Part shown: positions 25,417 to 33,712 of the stretch, in pieces
Layout of the letters: every line of letters begins with the position of its first letter
How positions within the stretch are numbered: position 1 is the stretch's first letter
Origin: Veillonella parvula
GTDB taxonomy: Bacteria > Bacillota > Negativicutes > Veillonellales > Veillonellaceae
DNA length: 64,000 nucleotides
Reading direction: 5' to 3'
NCBI RefSeq assembly: GCF_036456085.1
Contig: NZ_CP138632.1
Coordinates: forward strand, 496,001 to 560,000
Translations under genes and position numbers: made by a program
Notes under the pieces: model-generated
The model's database searches: none
The model's input: only the letters and a program-made list of their open reading frames with translations
Told to the model about the DNA's origin: nothing

Positions 25417-26661
25417 ATGCAATCTTTAATTAGAGATATAAATTTAGCAACAGAAGGTCGCAAAAAAATTGATTGGGTTTCTAACTTTATGCCTACATTA
25501 AACACATTAGGTGACCGTTTTGAAGCAGAACAAACTTTCAAAGGCCAAACAATTGTTGTTAGTGTTCACTTGGAAGCAAAAACAGCATACCTTGCGACTG
25601 TATTAAAACGCGGTGGTGCAGATGTAATTGTAACGGGCTCCAATCCGTTATCTACACAAGACGATGTAGCTGCAGGTCTTGTAGATATGGGCATTACTGT
25701 ATATGCTTGGTACGATTGTACTGATGAAGAATATTTTAACTTCCTCCATAAAGCACTTGATCACAAACCACATATTATCATTGATGATGGTGGTGATTTA
25801 GTAAATCTATTGCATACTACACGTCAAGATGCAAAAGAACGTTTGTTAGGGGGGAGTGAAGAAACTACAACAGGTGTACATCGTTTATATGCATTAGAGA
25901 ACGCTAAACAATTAACATTCCCTATGATTGCTGTCAATGACTCTTACTGTAAATATCTTTTCGATAATCGCTATGGTACAGGTCAGTCCGTTTGGGATGG
26001 TATCATGCGCACTACGAACTTGACTGTAACAGGTAAGAACGTTGTTGTTGCTGGTTATGGCTGGTGTGGTAAAGGCGTTGCGATGCGTGCAAAAGGCCTT
26101 GGTGCACACGTATATGTAACTGAAGTAGATCCAATTAAAGCTATAGAGGCTGTATTTGATGGTTTCAAGGTATTGCCTATGATTGAAGCCGCTAAGGTTG
26201 GGGATATCTTCTGTACTGTAACAGGTTGTAAAGATGTTATTGTAAAAGAGCATTACAAAGTGATGAAAGATAAAGCTATCTTATGTAATGCTGGTCACTT
26301 TGATTGCGAAGTGAACGTTTCTGATCTTACTGAACTTGCTGTAAGCCACGAACGAGTTCGTCAAAATATTGAAGGCTATACTATGTCTGATGGTCGTAAA
26401 CTCTATGTATTGGCTGAAGGCCGTCTAGTAAACCTTGCAGCTGGCGATGGTCACCCTGCAGAAATTATGGACTTGTCATTTGCTATGCAAGCCCTTGCTG
26501 CAGAGTATATCTTGAAAAACGGTAAAGAAATGGATCCAAAAGTATACGTATTGCCTCATGAATTAGATGTGGAAATCGCTAAACTTAAGTTGAACTCCAT
26601 GGGCTATGACTTAGATTCTTTAACACAAGAACAAATCGATTATCTAACAAAAGTAAACTAA
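25417..26661 (+). CDS. ahcY: Adenosylhomocysteinase family protein (short, archaeal/Thermotoga-like type)
   Basis: AhcY-family enzymes reversibly hydrolyse S-adenosylhomocysteine using bound NAD. The 414-residue protein has NDSYCKYLFDNRYGTG, the NAD-binding GYGWCGKG and TEVDPIKAIEAVFDGF. The C terminus ends ...QIDYLTKVN and lacks the Lys/Tyr tail (the KPxxYRY type) with which long SAHHs contact NAD of the neighbouring subunit. The GYGWCGKG form and missing tail resemble the short archaeal and Thermotoga group. One archaeal member is known to act on S-inosylhomocysteine. The next gene encodes an SAH/MTA deaminase, so that substrate is plausible here. The start follows AAAAGGAGATATT. Confidence 0.92.
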   Translation: MQSLIRDINLATEGRKKIDWVSNFMPTLNTLGDRFEAEQTFKGQTIVVSVHLEAKTAYLATVLKRGGADVIVTGSNPLSTQDDVAAGLVDMGITVYAWYDCTDEEYFNFLHKALDHKPHIIIDDGGDLVNLLHTTRQDAKERLLGGSEETTTGVHRLYALENAKQLTFPMIAVNDSYCKYLFDNRYGTGQSVWDGIMRTTNLTVTGKNVVVAGYGWCGKGVAMRAKGLGAHVYVTEVDPIKAIEAVFDGFKVLPMIEAAKVGDIFCTVTGCKDVIVKEHYKVMKDKAILCNAGHFDCEVNVSDLTELAVSHERVRQNIEGYTMSDGRKLYVLAEGRLVNLAAGDGHPAEIMDLSFAMQALAAEYILKNGKEMDPKVYVLPHELDVEIAKLKLNSMGYDLDSLTQEQIDYLTKVN

Positions 26662-26736
26662 TACTGTATTGAAATATAATGGTTTCTGTAATACATTTTG
26701 TATCTAAACTATACTAACTTTCAAATTAAACAAATA

Positions 26737-26761
26737 TAACCGAGTTATCATGGCTCGGTTA
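26737..26761 (+). terminator. Hairpin between ahcY and mtaD
   Basis: TAACCGAG and CTCGGTTA form an eight-pair stem with a nine-base loop. There is little T run after it, so it is a weak terminator or a processing or leader hairpin 19 bases before mtaD. Confidence 0.5.
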
Positions 26762-26779
26762 TACCTATGAGGGAAGACT

Positions 26780-28069
26780 ATGTCTGATTTATTGATTACT
26801 CATGTAGACGTCCTCACCGATGAGGGGGTTCTAAAAAATCATGCCATTGAAATTAAAAATGGTTATGTTACAGCTATTTTAAACGATAGTGAAGCTGAAA
26901 AGGTAAAAGACTCTGCTAAGGAAGTACTAGACGGTAAAGGTCAATTGGCTACGCCAGGTCTTGTAAATACACATACTCATATTGCGATGGGTCTATTTAG
27001 AAACTATGCAGATGATCTTGAGCTTATGGAATGGCTTGAAACGGCTATTTGGCCAACAGAAGCAAAATTAAATGACGATTATGTACGGTACGGCACACAA
27101 CTTGGTATTGCTGAAATGTTGCGCACTGGTACCACTACATTTAGCGACATGTATTTCTTTATGAATACTACTGCTGAGGTGGTAAAAGAAACAGGTATTC
27201 GCTCTGTATTGTCACGTGGCTTAGCCGGTGTATCCCCAACAGCAGATCAAGCATTAGTTGAAAATGCTGACTTATTCCGCACTTGGAACGGCTTTGATAA
27301 TGACCGCATCAAAGTATTGCTTGGACCACATGCACCATATACTTGCCCTGATGATTATATGGAAAAGGTGATTGCCTTATCTCATGAATTAAATTGTGGT
27401 ATTCATATGCACTTGTCCGAAACAAAAGGAGAAGTGGAGACTGTTATGAAAGCTACTGGTAAGACACCAATTGCGCATATGCATGATTTAGGTTTATTCT
27501 GGAATACTACCTTAGCCGCACACTGCGTTCATGTGACAGACGAAGATATGGCTATTATGTCTGAAAATAATGTAGCCGTAGCTCATAACCCACAATCTAA
27601 TTTAAAATTAGCTAGCGGTATTGCACCAGTACCTGAAATGATTGCCAAAGGTATTACGGTTGGTCTTGGTACAGATGGCTCCGCTTCTAATAATAATGCT
27701 GATATGCTTGAAGAAGTACGTCTTGCAGCAACATTACATAAAGCACGTCTTTATGATCCAAAGGCTATTCCTGCTCAAGCCGCATGGAACATGGGCACTG
27801 TAGAAGGTGCAAAAGCATTGGGATATACAGATCTTGGTGTATTAGATAAAGGCTATCGTGCAGATATCGTGCTATATGATGTATCTGGTATGCACTGGAT
27901 GCCTCGTTACAATGATTTAGCAGCTCTTGTATACTCTGCTAATAGCTCCGATGTAAATACTACAATTGTGGGTGGTAAAGTTCTTATGAAAGACAAAGAA
28001 CTGCTTACAATTGATGAAGAAAAACTACGGGCAGAGATTGATAAAGCTCAAGTATATTTTAGTAATTAG
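26780..28069 (+). CDS. mtaD: 5-methylthioadenosine/S-adenosylhomocysteine deaminase
   Basis: It deaminates SAH to S-inosylhomocysteine and MTA to methylthioinosine. The 429-residue amidohydrolase has the metal site HTHIAMGLF, the GIHMHLSETKGE histidine region, AHCVHV, and the catalytic aspartate in GTDGSASNNN. LELMEWLETAIWPTEAKL is typical of the MtaD subgroup and separates it from guanine or cytosine deaminases. The start ATG follows GAGGGAAGACT. It lies 118 bases after ahcY. Together they would turn SAH into inosine and homocysteine if AhcY accepts the deaminated form. Confidence 0.92.
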   Translation: MSDLLITHVDVLTDEGVLKNHAIEIKNGYVTAILNDSEAEKVKDSAKEVLDGKGQLATPGLVNTHTHIAMGLFRNYADDLELMEWLETAIWPTEAKLNDDYVRYGTQLGIAEMLRTGTTTFSDMYFFMNTTAEVVKETGIRSVLSRGLAGVSPTADQALVENADLFRTWNGFDNDRIKVLLGPHAPYTCPDDYMEKVIALSHELNCGIHMHLSETKGEVETVMKATGKTPIAHMHDLGLFWNTTLAAHCVHVTDEDMAIMSENNVAVAHNPQSNLKLASGIAPVPEMIAKGITVGLGTDGSASNNNADMLEEVRLAATLHKARLYDPKAIPAQAAWNMGTVEGAKALGYTDLGVLDKGYRADIVLYDVSGMHWMPRYNDLAALVYSANSSDVNTTIVGGKVLMKDKELLTIDEEKLRAEIDKAQVYFSN

Positions 28070-28080
28070 CAGTTAATCTA

Positions 28081-28124
28081 AACACAAAACCCACTCATGA
28101 TAATCATAGAGTGGGTTTTGTGTT
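28081..28124. terminator. Bidirectional intrinsic terminator
   Basis: AACACAAAACCCACTC and GAGTGGGTTTTGTGTT pair perfectly over 16 bases around a 12-base loop. It lies between mtaD and the convergent methyltransferase. Confidence 0.85.
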
Positions 28125-28139
28125 ATATACTATATAGAT

Positions 28140-28889
28140 TTATTTAATTGCTTTCACCAAAAACATGGGTACAGGAATATAAAACTCGTCTTCCTCATTG
28201 TAAATGCGCGGACCTACAGTAAGATCAATGGTAACAGAACTAGCACCTAATTTAGTAAGTAGTTCTTTATCCCATTGAGGTCGTGTATAAGACGAAATGT
28301 CGAGCATATGATAAATGGTATGACACCGTTCTTTTAATTCGTTGCTTACATGTTCATGGGCATGATGAACAGATTGTGGTACATTATGATGATTACGAGC
28401 ATGTTCCGCATCATAGTTTAAAATCAAACCGCCTGGGCGAATGACGCGAAACCATTCGGCATAGGCTTTGTCAGGATGGGGTAAATTCCACGTTACATTT
28501 CTGGCCACAACGATATCAAAGGTATTAGTATCAAATCCTAGATTCTCTGCATCCATCACAGAAAAGGTTGCATCACAATCGAGGGACTCTGCTAGTTGAT
28601 TTGCCTCATCTATCATATTAGGTGTAATATCAATGCCATGCACTGTATGACCAAGCTGAGATAGTATAATACTAAAAAAGCCGGCTCCACATCCAATATC
28701 CAATATTCGTAAAGATCTATCAGAATCAAATATATGACAAGTTAATTCTTCTCTCCATAATTTTAGTTTGGGACTTTCTAATTCTTTTGCACGTAAAGCG
28801 CCAAAATCGTGAGATCGATCTGCCCAATAGGCTGTAATAAATTCTTTATCATCCTTCATAGGATGGTTGCGTTCAAAAGTATCATTCAT
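28140..28889 (-). CDS. Class I SAM-dependent methyltransferase, substrate unknown
   Basis: The 249-residue protein has the class I motif I as ILDIGCGAGFFSIIL (about 62-76), motif II acidic GIDITPNMIDEA, and the Methyltransf_11 pattern DIVVARNVTWNLPHPDKA. The N terminus (TAYWADRSHDFGALRAKEL) matches a group of uncharacterised small-molecule methyltransferases. The C-terminal half has several histidines and may bind substrate. The start ATG follows GAGGAGAACTAAATT. It stands alone, convergent to mtaD. Its product SAH would feed ahcY/mtaD, but that does not tell its target. Confidence 0.82.
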   Translation of the reverse strand: MNDTFERNHPMKDDKEFITAYWADRSHDFGALRAKELESPKLKLWREELTCHIFDSDRSLRILDIGCGAGFFSIILSQLGHTVHGIDITPNMIDEANQLAESLDCDATFSVMDAENLGFDTNTFDIVVARNVTWNLPHPDKAYAEWFRVIRPGGLILNYDAEHARNHHNVPQSVHHAHEHVSNELKERCHTIYHMLDISSYTRPQWDKELLTKLGASSVTIDLTVGPRIYNEEDEFYIPVPMFLVKAIK

Positions 28890-29038
28890 AATTTAGTTCT
28901 CCTCATATTCTATAGTATGTATAGTACCATAAAATAATAATGAACTATACAGCAAAAATCACATTAACTCCATAAATACTTACTATTAGATATGATATAA
29001 TACTCCTATGTTTTTATTTTACTGAAAGGGCAGGGGCT

Positions 29039-29977
29039 ATGATATTACAGACTGGACAACGTACAGATATTCCTGCTTTTTATGGGCAATGGCTAATCAA
29101 TCGTATACGTGAAGGATTTGTAGATGTTCGTAACCCTTATAATCCCCTACAGGTGACACGGTATCCAATTAATCAAGAGGTGGTAGATGGTATTGCATTC
29201 TGTACAAAGAATCCTTTACCGTTTATTCCACTACTAAATGAAATTGTTGATTACAGACAATACTGGCATATGACTATAACGCCTTATGGAACCGATATTG
29301 AACCCTACGTGCCAACTTATGCGTCTGTTATAGAAGGATTTAAACATATTTCTAAACAGCTTAATTCTCAATCTATGGTGTGGCGCTATGATCCTATCAT
29401 TTTAACTAATGAATATACCGTTGATTTTCATTGTGAAAGCTTTTACAAAATGGCTCAAGCCCTTAAAGGTTATACAGATACAGTTGTTGTTAGCTTTTTA
29501 GATATATTTGATAAGGTGGTTCAGAATTTTCCAGAAGGATATAGACCAAGTTTAGATATTCAAACTAAGATCATTAAAGAATTTGTTTCCATAGCTCATT
29601 CCAATCATATGAATCTTAAAACCTGTGGAGAAGGAGTTATCTTTAAAGAGCTTGGTGCTGATACAGAGGGGTGTTTAACCTTAGATTGTTATGAAAGTGC
29701 CTGGAATATAAAATTAAAAGCACCTAAACGCGCGCCAGCACGACCAGAATGTAATTGTTATTTACATGGTGATATTGGTGCCTACGATAGCTGTAGCCAC
29801 TTTTGTCGTTATTGTTATGCTAATACTAATCGAGCGGTGGTTCGATATAATCGTTTACATCATGATCCAAATTCTAGTTTACTTATTGGAAGACTTTCAA
29901 AAAGAGAAATTATTAAAGAAAGTACGGAAAAGAGCTGGATTATAAACGAAACTGTAACACAGGATAGCTTATTTTAG
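29039..29977 (+). CDS. DUF1848 family protein with C-terminal cysteine cluster
   Basis: The 312-residue protein begins TGQRTDIPAFYGQWLINRI and has EGFVDVRNPYNP and CTKNPLPFIPLL, the pattern of DUF1848, which folds like a radical-SAM or TIM barrel. A cysteine-rich C-terminal segment, CNCYLHGDIG then CSHFCRYCYANTNR, probably holds an iron-sulfur or zinc cluster. CRYCYA resembles the cluster motif of spore-photolyase-type enzymes, but it sits at the C terminus, unlike canonical radical SAM. Function is unknown. The start follows AAAGGGCAGGGGCT. It is unlinked to neighbours except by direction. Confidence 0.75.
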   Translation: MILQTGQRTDIPAFYGQWLINRIREGFVDVRNPYNPLQVTRYPINQEVVDGIAFCTKNPLPFIPLLNEIVDYRQYWHMTITPYGTDIEPYVPTYASVIEGFKHISKQLNSQSMVWRYDPIILTNEYTVDFHCESFYKMAQALKGYTDTVVVSFLDIFDKVVQNFPEGYRPSLDIQTKIIKEFVSIAHSNHMNLKTCGEGVIFKELGADTEGCLTLDCYESAWNIKLKAPKRAPARPECNCYLHGDIGAYDSCSHFCRYCYANTNRAVVRYNRLHHDPNSSLLIGRLSKREIIKESTEKSWIINETVTQDSLF

Positions 29978-30043
29978 AGAGAATTACGAGGAATTACTAA
30001 ATTAAATGAATTGACTTATCGTGTAAAATAGATACCAAAGGGG

Positions 30044-30072
30044 TTGTCAAGCAGGTATCTCAGGAATATAAG
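30044..30072 (+). promoter_or_regulatory. Predicted promoter of the HAD phosphatase/DUF4241 pair
   Basis: TTGTCA (30044-30049) and TATAAG (30067-30072) are spaced by 17 bases. The inverted repeat AGATACC...GGTATCT overlaps the -35 and spacer region and could be an operator. Confidence 0.45.
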
Positions 30073-30117
30073 AGAGTGTAAATGTATTTTTTGTTTAGTT
30101 TAAAAGGAGGTGCATTT

Positions 30118-31026
30118 ATGATAACGTATAAGAAAGATAGTAAAGATAATTTACTATCACCTGACTCGTCTATGCCCGTGTTAGCAATGTGTTATGACTT
30201 TGATAAGACATTAACCCCTGACGATATGCAGGCACAAGGTTTTATTCAATCGGTAGGCTATAACGAAGAGCAAATCAAACAATTTTGGCATGAATCAAAT
30301 CAATTGGCTAAAAAACATGATATGGATAATAACTTAGCCTATATGTACAAAATGATTCAAGAAGCAGTAGGCCATTTCTATGTAACAAAAGATAAGCTCA
30401 TGGAATACGGCAATCAAGTAGAATTATACGAAGGGGTACGGACTTGGTTTGAACGCATTTGTCAATATGGCTTAGAACAAGGCGTTAAGATTGAACATTA
30501 TATTATTTCGTCTGGCTTAAAAGAAATGATCGAAGGCACTGAAATGGCAAAAGAGGGGGCTTTCACCAAAATCTATGCCAGTGCATTTATGTTCGATGAT
30601 AAAGGTGTAGCTGTTTGGCCCGCACAAGCCATTAACTATACGAATAAGACACAATTTTTGTTCCGCATTCAAAAAGGAATTCTCGATATTAATGATACTG
30701 GTGTTAATGATTACATTAAGCCTGAAAATCAACGTGTGCCGTTCCGTAACATGATTTATATTGGGGATAGCGATACAGATATTCCTTGTATGAGTCTTGT
30801 GAACGCTAATGGAGGTCATTCTATAGGTGTTTATGATCCATTTAAGAAGGATAAAGAAAAGGTATATAAGATGATGCGTCATCATCGTATCCGTTATTAT
30901 GCACCTGCAGACTATTCTAATGGTTCAAAACTAGATACCTTAGTGAAGCAAATTATTCGTAAAACCGCAGCCTATGAAGTATTAGAAGGCGAATATATTC
31001 ATTGTAAATACGAAGCCGAGGAGTAA
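30118..31026 (+). CDS. HAD-superfamily phosphatase
   Basis: The protein has the four HAD motifs: CYDFDKTLT (nucleophile aspartate, about residue 28), IISSGLKEMI (motif II serine), a lysine region around TNKTQF, and YIGDSDTDIPCM (motif IV). A helical cap lies between motifs I and II, suggesting a small phosphorylated substrate, as in phosphoserine-phosphatase-like enzymes. I chose ATG 30118, after AAAGGAGGTG, giving 302 residues. The ATG at 30082 lacks a good ribosome site. The stop is one base before the next ATG, so it is coupled with the DUF4241 gene. Substrate is unknown. Confidence 0.82.
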   Translation: MITYKKDSKDNLLSPDSSMPVLAMCYDFDKTLTPDDMQAQGFIQSVGYNEEQIKQFWHESNQLAKKHDMDNNLAYMYKMIQEAVGHFYVTKDKLMEYGNQVELYEGVRTWFERICQYGLEQGVKIEHYIISSGLKEMIEGTEMAKEGAFTKIYASAFMFDDKGVAVWPAQAINYTNKTQFLFRIQKGILDINDTGVNDYIKPENQRVPFRNMIYIGDSDTDIPCMSLVNANGGHSIGVYDPFKKDKEKVYKMMRHHRIRYYAPADYSNGSKLDTLVKQIIRKTAAYEVLEGEYIHCKYEAEE

Positions 31027-31027
31027 T

Positions 31028-31771
31028 ATGGAACAATCTAAATTAACTAGCGAATGGATTCAAACCTTTAACAGATTAGGTTCTGAAGGTAAATTAAAAC
31101 CTACCGTACCATATCACGATTTATTTAACCGAAAGGAGTTAAAAGGATTTCCGTTACACACATTACCTATGTGGACGGTAAATTTTCCAACAGGTTATAT
31201 TACGTGTTGTGATCCTCTAGTAACATTGCCAAGCAAACCAGATACATATCTTAGACAGGTAACACCAGGTACGTATTTGTTAGAGACTAAGATAATTGAA
31301 ATGGAACCAAATGAGTATCGTTATGTAGCTAGTCGAGTTGTTTTTAGTGGCAATGAGCCTGTATACTATGAATTAGCATTAAAAGGGACAGAGGACTTAA
31401 CCGATTTAGATGATGGAGATACCTATATTGGATTTCCTGTAGATTCGGGTTTAGCTACAATTGTAGATGCACAAACAATTGAAACATATAATAAGTTTTA
31501 TGAACAATGGCATATAAACTATCCTGAAAAAAATATATACGATGACTATTATAGTGATTTATTCCAATTAAATGCTATGGCCTATCCACAATACCAACGT
31601 TCTAAAGGTGATTGGATTAACTTTACAATTCCTGATACAGAATTGACAGTACCGATGATTCAATCTGGATTTGGTGATGGTTTATATCCAGTATACTGGG
31701 CATTTGATAAAGATGGTCAAATCTGTCAAATTATTATGGAATACATTGATTGTAGCGAAGCATATGAATAA
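31028..31771 (+). CDS. DUF4241 domain protein
   Basis: The 247-residue protein contains TGYITCCDPLVTL, a PGTYLLETKI strand and SRVVFSGNEPVYYELAL, then GFPVDSGLATIVDAQT. This order (G-x-DPL, PG-Y, V-DSG-A) is the DUF4241 pattern. Members are found alone and among predicted immunity proteins of polymorphic toxin systems; no toxin gene is seen here. There is no signal peptide. The start follows GAGGAGTAAT, where the ribosome site is made by the last codons of the HAD gene, so the two are translated together. Function is unknown. Confidence 0.7.
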   Translation: MEQSKLTSEWIQTFNRLGSEGKLKPTVPYHDLFNRKELKGFPLHTLPMWTVNFPTGYITCCDPLVTLPSKPDTYLRQVTPGTYLLETKIIEMEPNEYRYVASRVVFSGNEPVYYELALKGTEDLTDLDDGDTYIGFPVDSGLATIVDAQTIETYNKFYEQWHINYPEKNIYDDYYSDLFQLNAMAYPQYQRSKGDWINFTIPDTELTVPMIQSGFGDGLYPVYWAFDKDGQICQIIMEYIDCSEAYE

Positions 31772-31822
31772 TACACTGGGTGTATAGTTAAGGAACTAAT
31801 TTTATAAATCAAAATATATAAA

Positions 31823-31856
31823 AATAAGGCGCTTAGATAACTAAGCGCCTATTAAT
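31823..31856 (+). terminator. Intrinsic terminator after the DUF4241 gene
   Basis: AGGCGCTTAG and CTAAGCGCCT pair perfectly around ATAA, with A-rich and T-rich flanks. On the minus strand it also lies just after the small ORF at 31879-32028. Confidence 0.75.
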
Positions 31857-31878
31857 ATGTTTATATTCATCTGAGAAA

Positions 31879-32028
31879 TTAGATACCAAAAACCCAGTTA
31901 ACTAACACGCGAATAATACTTAAACCAACAACCATTTCAGCAAGAAATCTTAAAGAACTCTCCATGCCATTTCCTAAATGTTTTAAACCGCCAATTTTGG
32001 CTTTACTTACAATATCACACCAGCACAT
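31879..32028 (-). CDS. Candidate 49-residue small protein, hydrophobic C terminus
   Basis: Reading the minus strand from 32028, ATG is preceded by TATGGAGGAATTTT, a strong ribosome site at good spacing. The frame is open for 49 residues: MCWCDIVSKAKIGG, then LKHLGNGMESS, then a hydrophobic helix LRFLAEMVVGLSIIRVLVNW, ending VFGI. Two cysteines flank a tryptophan at the N terminus. It looks like a single-span membrane microprotein or a small secreted or toxic peptide. A GG pair at 13-14 recalls double-glycine leaders, but the leader consensus is not met. The terminator hairpin at 31823-31856 lies directly downstream. It stands in otherwise empty sequence, 31772-32238; I see nothing else supported there. 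Confidence 0.5.
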   Translation of the reverse strand: MCWCDIVSKAKIGGLKHLGNGMESSLRFLAEMVVGLSIIRVLVNWVFGI

Positions 32029-32238
32029 AAAATTCCTCCATAAGAGTATGAGTAAATCAGATAATTTATATTACTATTTTACAATCTGATTCTAAAAAAT
32101 TCAATATAAATTTTATGTAATAATAATACTTTATTGGCATATAGAATAATTAAGAATATGAAAAGTATAGTTTATTTAAAGAATATAAATATGTTAATAT
32201 GAAATCAACTATTGATGTGTTGTGTAATGGAGTGCTTT

Positions 32239-33540
32239 ATGAGAAAGTTTATATTAAGCTTTGCAATAGCATTGGTTGCATGTAATATAATAGCTGCAAA
32301 AGAATATATTACATTAGAATCCCAAACTGGCAATACCATTGTTGATGAAAAAGGACAATGGATATTGGGCCCATATGATAACTTACATGTGGAGTATATA
32401 AAAGGATATAATAATAACTATGTATATGGATCATTTTATGAAAATGGTCAAAAACGATATGTAAATTTAGTTGAACTAGCCTATTTACCAGTAGGGTATG
32501 AATATGAGTTCTATTATAAATTTGCTAAAGCTTTCACTAATGGGGGCTTTAAATTATTAAACTTAGATGGTACATATGCTATTAATGATGTTATTACTGA
32601 TTATGATGATTTAAGTGATACTATAATATTAGGTAAAAAAGGAGAATATTGGTATGTATATAATAGAGTAAGCGGCAATCCAATTATTGATAGTCCTATT
32701 AGAAGTATCAAAGAGAGTATTACCAAATATTGGTCTAGAAAAGATAAAAAATATCTTTATAAATTATATACTATAGATGATTATACAAAATATCTTACAG
32801 AAAATGGTGTTTTACTTAGTGTTGATGAAGCTATAGACCTTATTAACAGTAATGATTATATAGAAATACGTAATAATGATGGTGCGGGAGGTGATTCATA
32901 TTCTGATGAGAATTTTTATAGTAGAGCTCCATCAGATGTTTATGATTTATTTTCAGAAGTAGATGATAAAGGTAATACTTTATATGGTATGAAGACAAAG
33001 GATAATATAATCGTTATTCCTCCTAAATATAAATCTATAAAACATTTAGGTAAAGAGTTTAAGTACTTTGTTGTGACTGATGAAAATAATAGGTATGGTA
33101 TTGTAGACTCATTAGATCAAACTATAGTTGCTACGAATAACTATTCTTATGAAAGATTAAGTGATCGTAGCTTTATTTTGAAAGATTCATATGGTAATAG
33201 TATTTTTAATGCTAGTTCAGGTGTATTTTATGCTGATGTTTTTGATAGTATAGATACATCAAAGCCTAATTATGTATTAAATAAAGTTACTACAGCAACT
33301 TATGATAAAATAAAATATGTAATTGATACAAACTCAGGTTATAAATTATTTAAATTACCACATTATGATGACGATATAACATCATTTTATAAAGCTTTAT
33401 TTGTTTATAAATCTAAAGGGAAATATGGCCTAATGGATTATAACGGTAATATAATTATTGAACCTAAGTTTGATAAAGTTACTATTGATGAACCTGAGTT
33501 AGCGGAATATATAAAAGAAATAGATTCATATGATAAATAA
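32239..33540 (+). CDS. Secreted WG-repeat protein
   Basis: An exported protein of 433 residues from ATG 32239. The signal peptide is MRKFILSFAIALVACNIIAA. The ATG at 32212 would give a non-standard leader; GGAG lies seven bases before 32239. The body contains several WG-type beta repeats, clearest as NRYGIVDSLDQTIVA (about 300) and GKYGLMDYNGNIIIEPKFDKV split near 405-425, with weaker copies at about 30-45, 110-140 and 260-285. Such repeats form extracytoplasmic beta structures of unknown role. Codon use is markedly AT-rich relative to housekeeping genes here. Function is unknown. Confidence 0.75.
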   Translation: MRKFILSFAIALVACNIIAAKEYITLESQTGNTIVDEKGQWILGPYDNLHVEYIKGYNNNYVYGSFYENGQKRYVNLVELAYLPVGYEYEFYYKFAKAFTNGGFKLLNLDGTYAINDVITDYDDLSDTIILGKKGEYWYVYNRVSGNPIIDSPIRSIKESITKYWSRKDKKYLYKLYTIDDYTKYLTENGVLLSVDEAIDLINSNDYIEIRNNDGAGGDSYSDENFYSRAPSDVYDLFSEVDDKGNTLYGMKTKDNIIVIPPKYKSIKHLGKEFKYFVVTDENNRYGIVDSLDQTIVATNNYSYERLSDRSFILKDSYGNSIFNASSGVFYADVFDSIDTSKPNYVLNKVTTATYDKIKYVIDTNSGYKLFKLPHYDDDITSFYKALFVYKSKGKYGLMDYNGNIIIEPKFDKVTIDEPELAEYIKEIDSYDK

Positions 33541-33576
33541 TTAATTTTTTACTGATTATTTTGATTAACTAAAATA

Positions 33577-33609
33577 AACTAGCTTATAGACTTATAGGCT
33601 AGTTTTTAT
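33577..33609 (+). terminator. Intrinsic terminator after the WG-repeat gene
   Basis: AACTAGC(T)TATA pairs with TATA(G)GCTAGTT around a short loop, followed by TTTTATTTTT. Confidence 0.75.
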
Positions 33610-33616
33610 TTTTAAT

Positions 33617-33659
33617 ATGAATTACTTCCGATAACGATATATTATCGGAAGTTATTCAT
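33617..33659. repeat. Long near-perfect palindrome
   Basis: ATGAATTACTTCCGATAA and TTATCGGAAGTTATTCAT pair over 18 bases with one mismatch around a seven-base loop. It has no T run and sits between two ordinary terminators, so it may be a dispersed intergenic palindrome or an RNA stabiliser. Confidence 0.6.
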
Positions 33660-33665
33660 ATAAGA

Positions 33666-33688
33666 AAATTGGGCCTAAATGGCCCAAT
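33666..33688 (-). terminator. Intrinsic terminator of the PAP2 phosphatase gene
   Basis: On the minus strand ATTGGGCC, ATTTA, GGCCCAAT is followed by TTTCTTAT, 25 bases after the stop. Confidence 0.75.
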
Positions 33689-33712
33689 CCTTTATTTCAT
33701 CAAGTTTTTTGC

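Noticed and set aside
31879-32028. The small ORF as a double-glycine-leader bacteriocin.
   Set aside because: GG is at 13-14, but the leader lacks the LS-EL pattern, and no bacteriocin transporter or immunity gene is close by.
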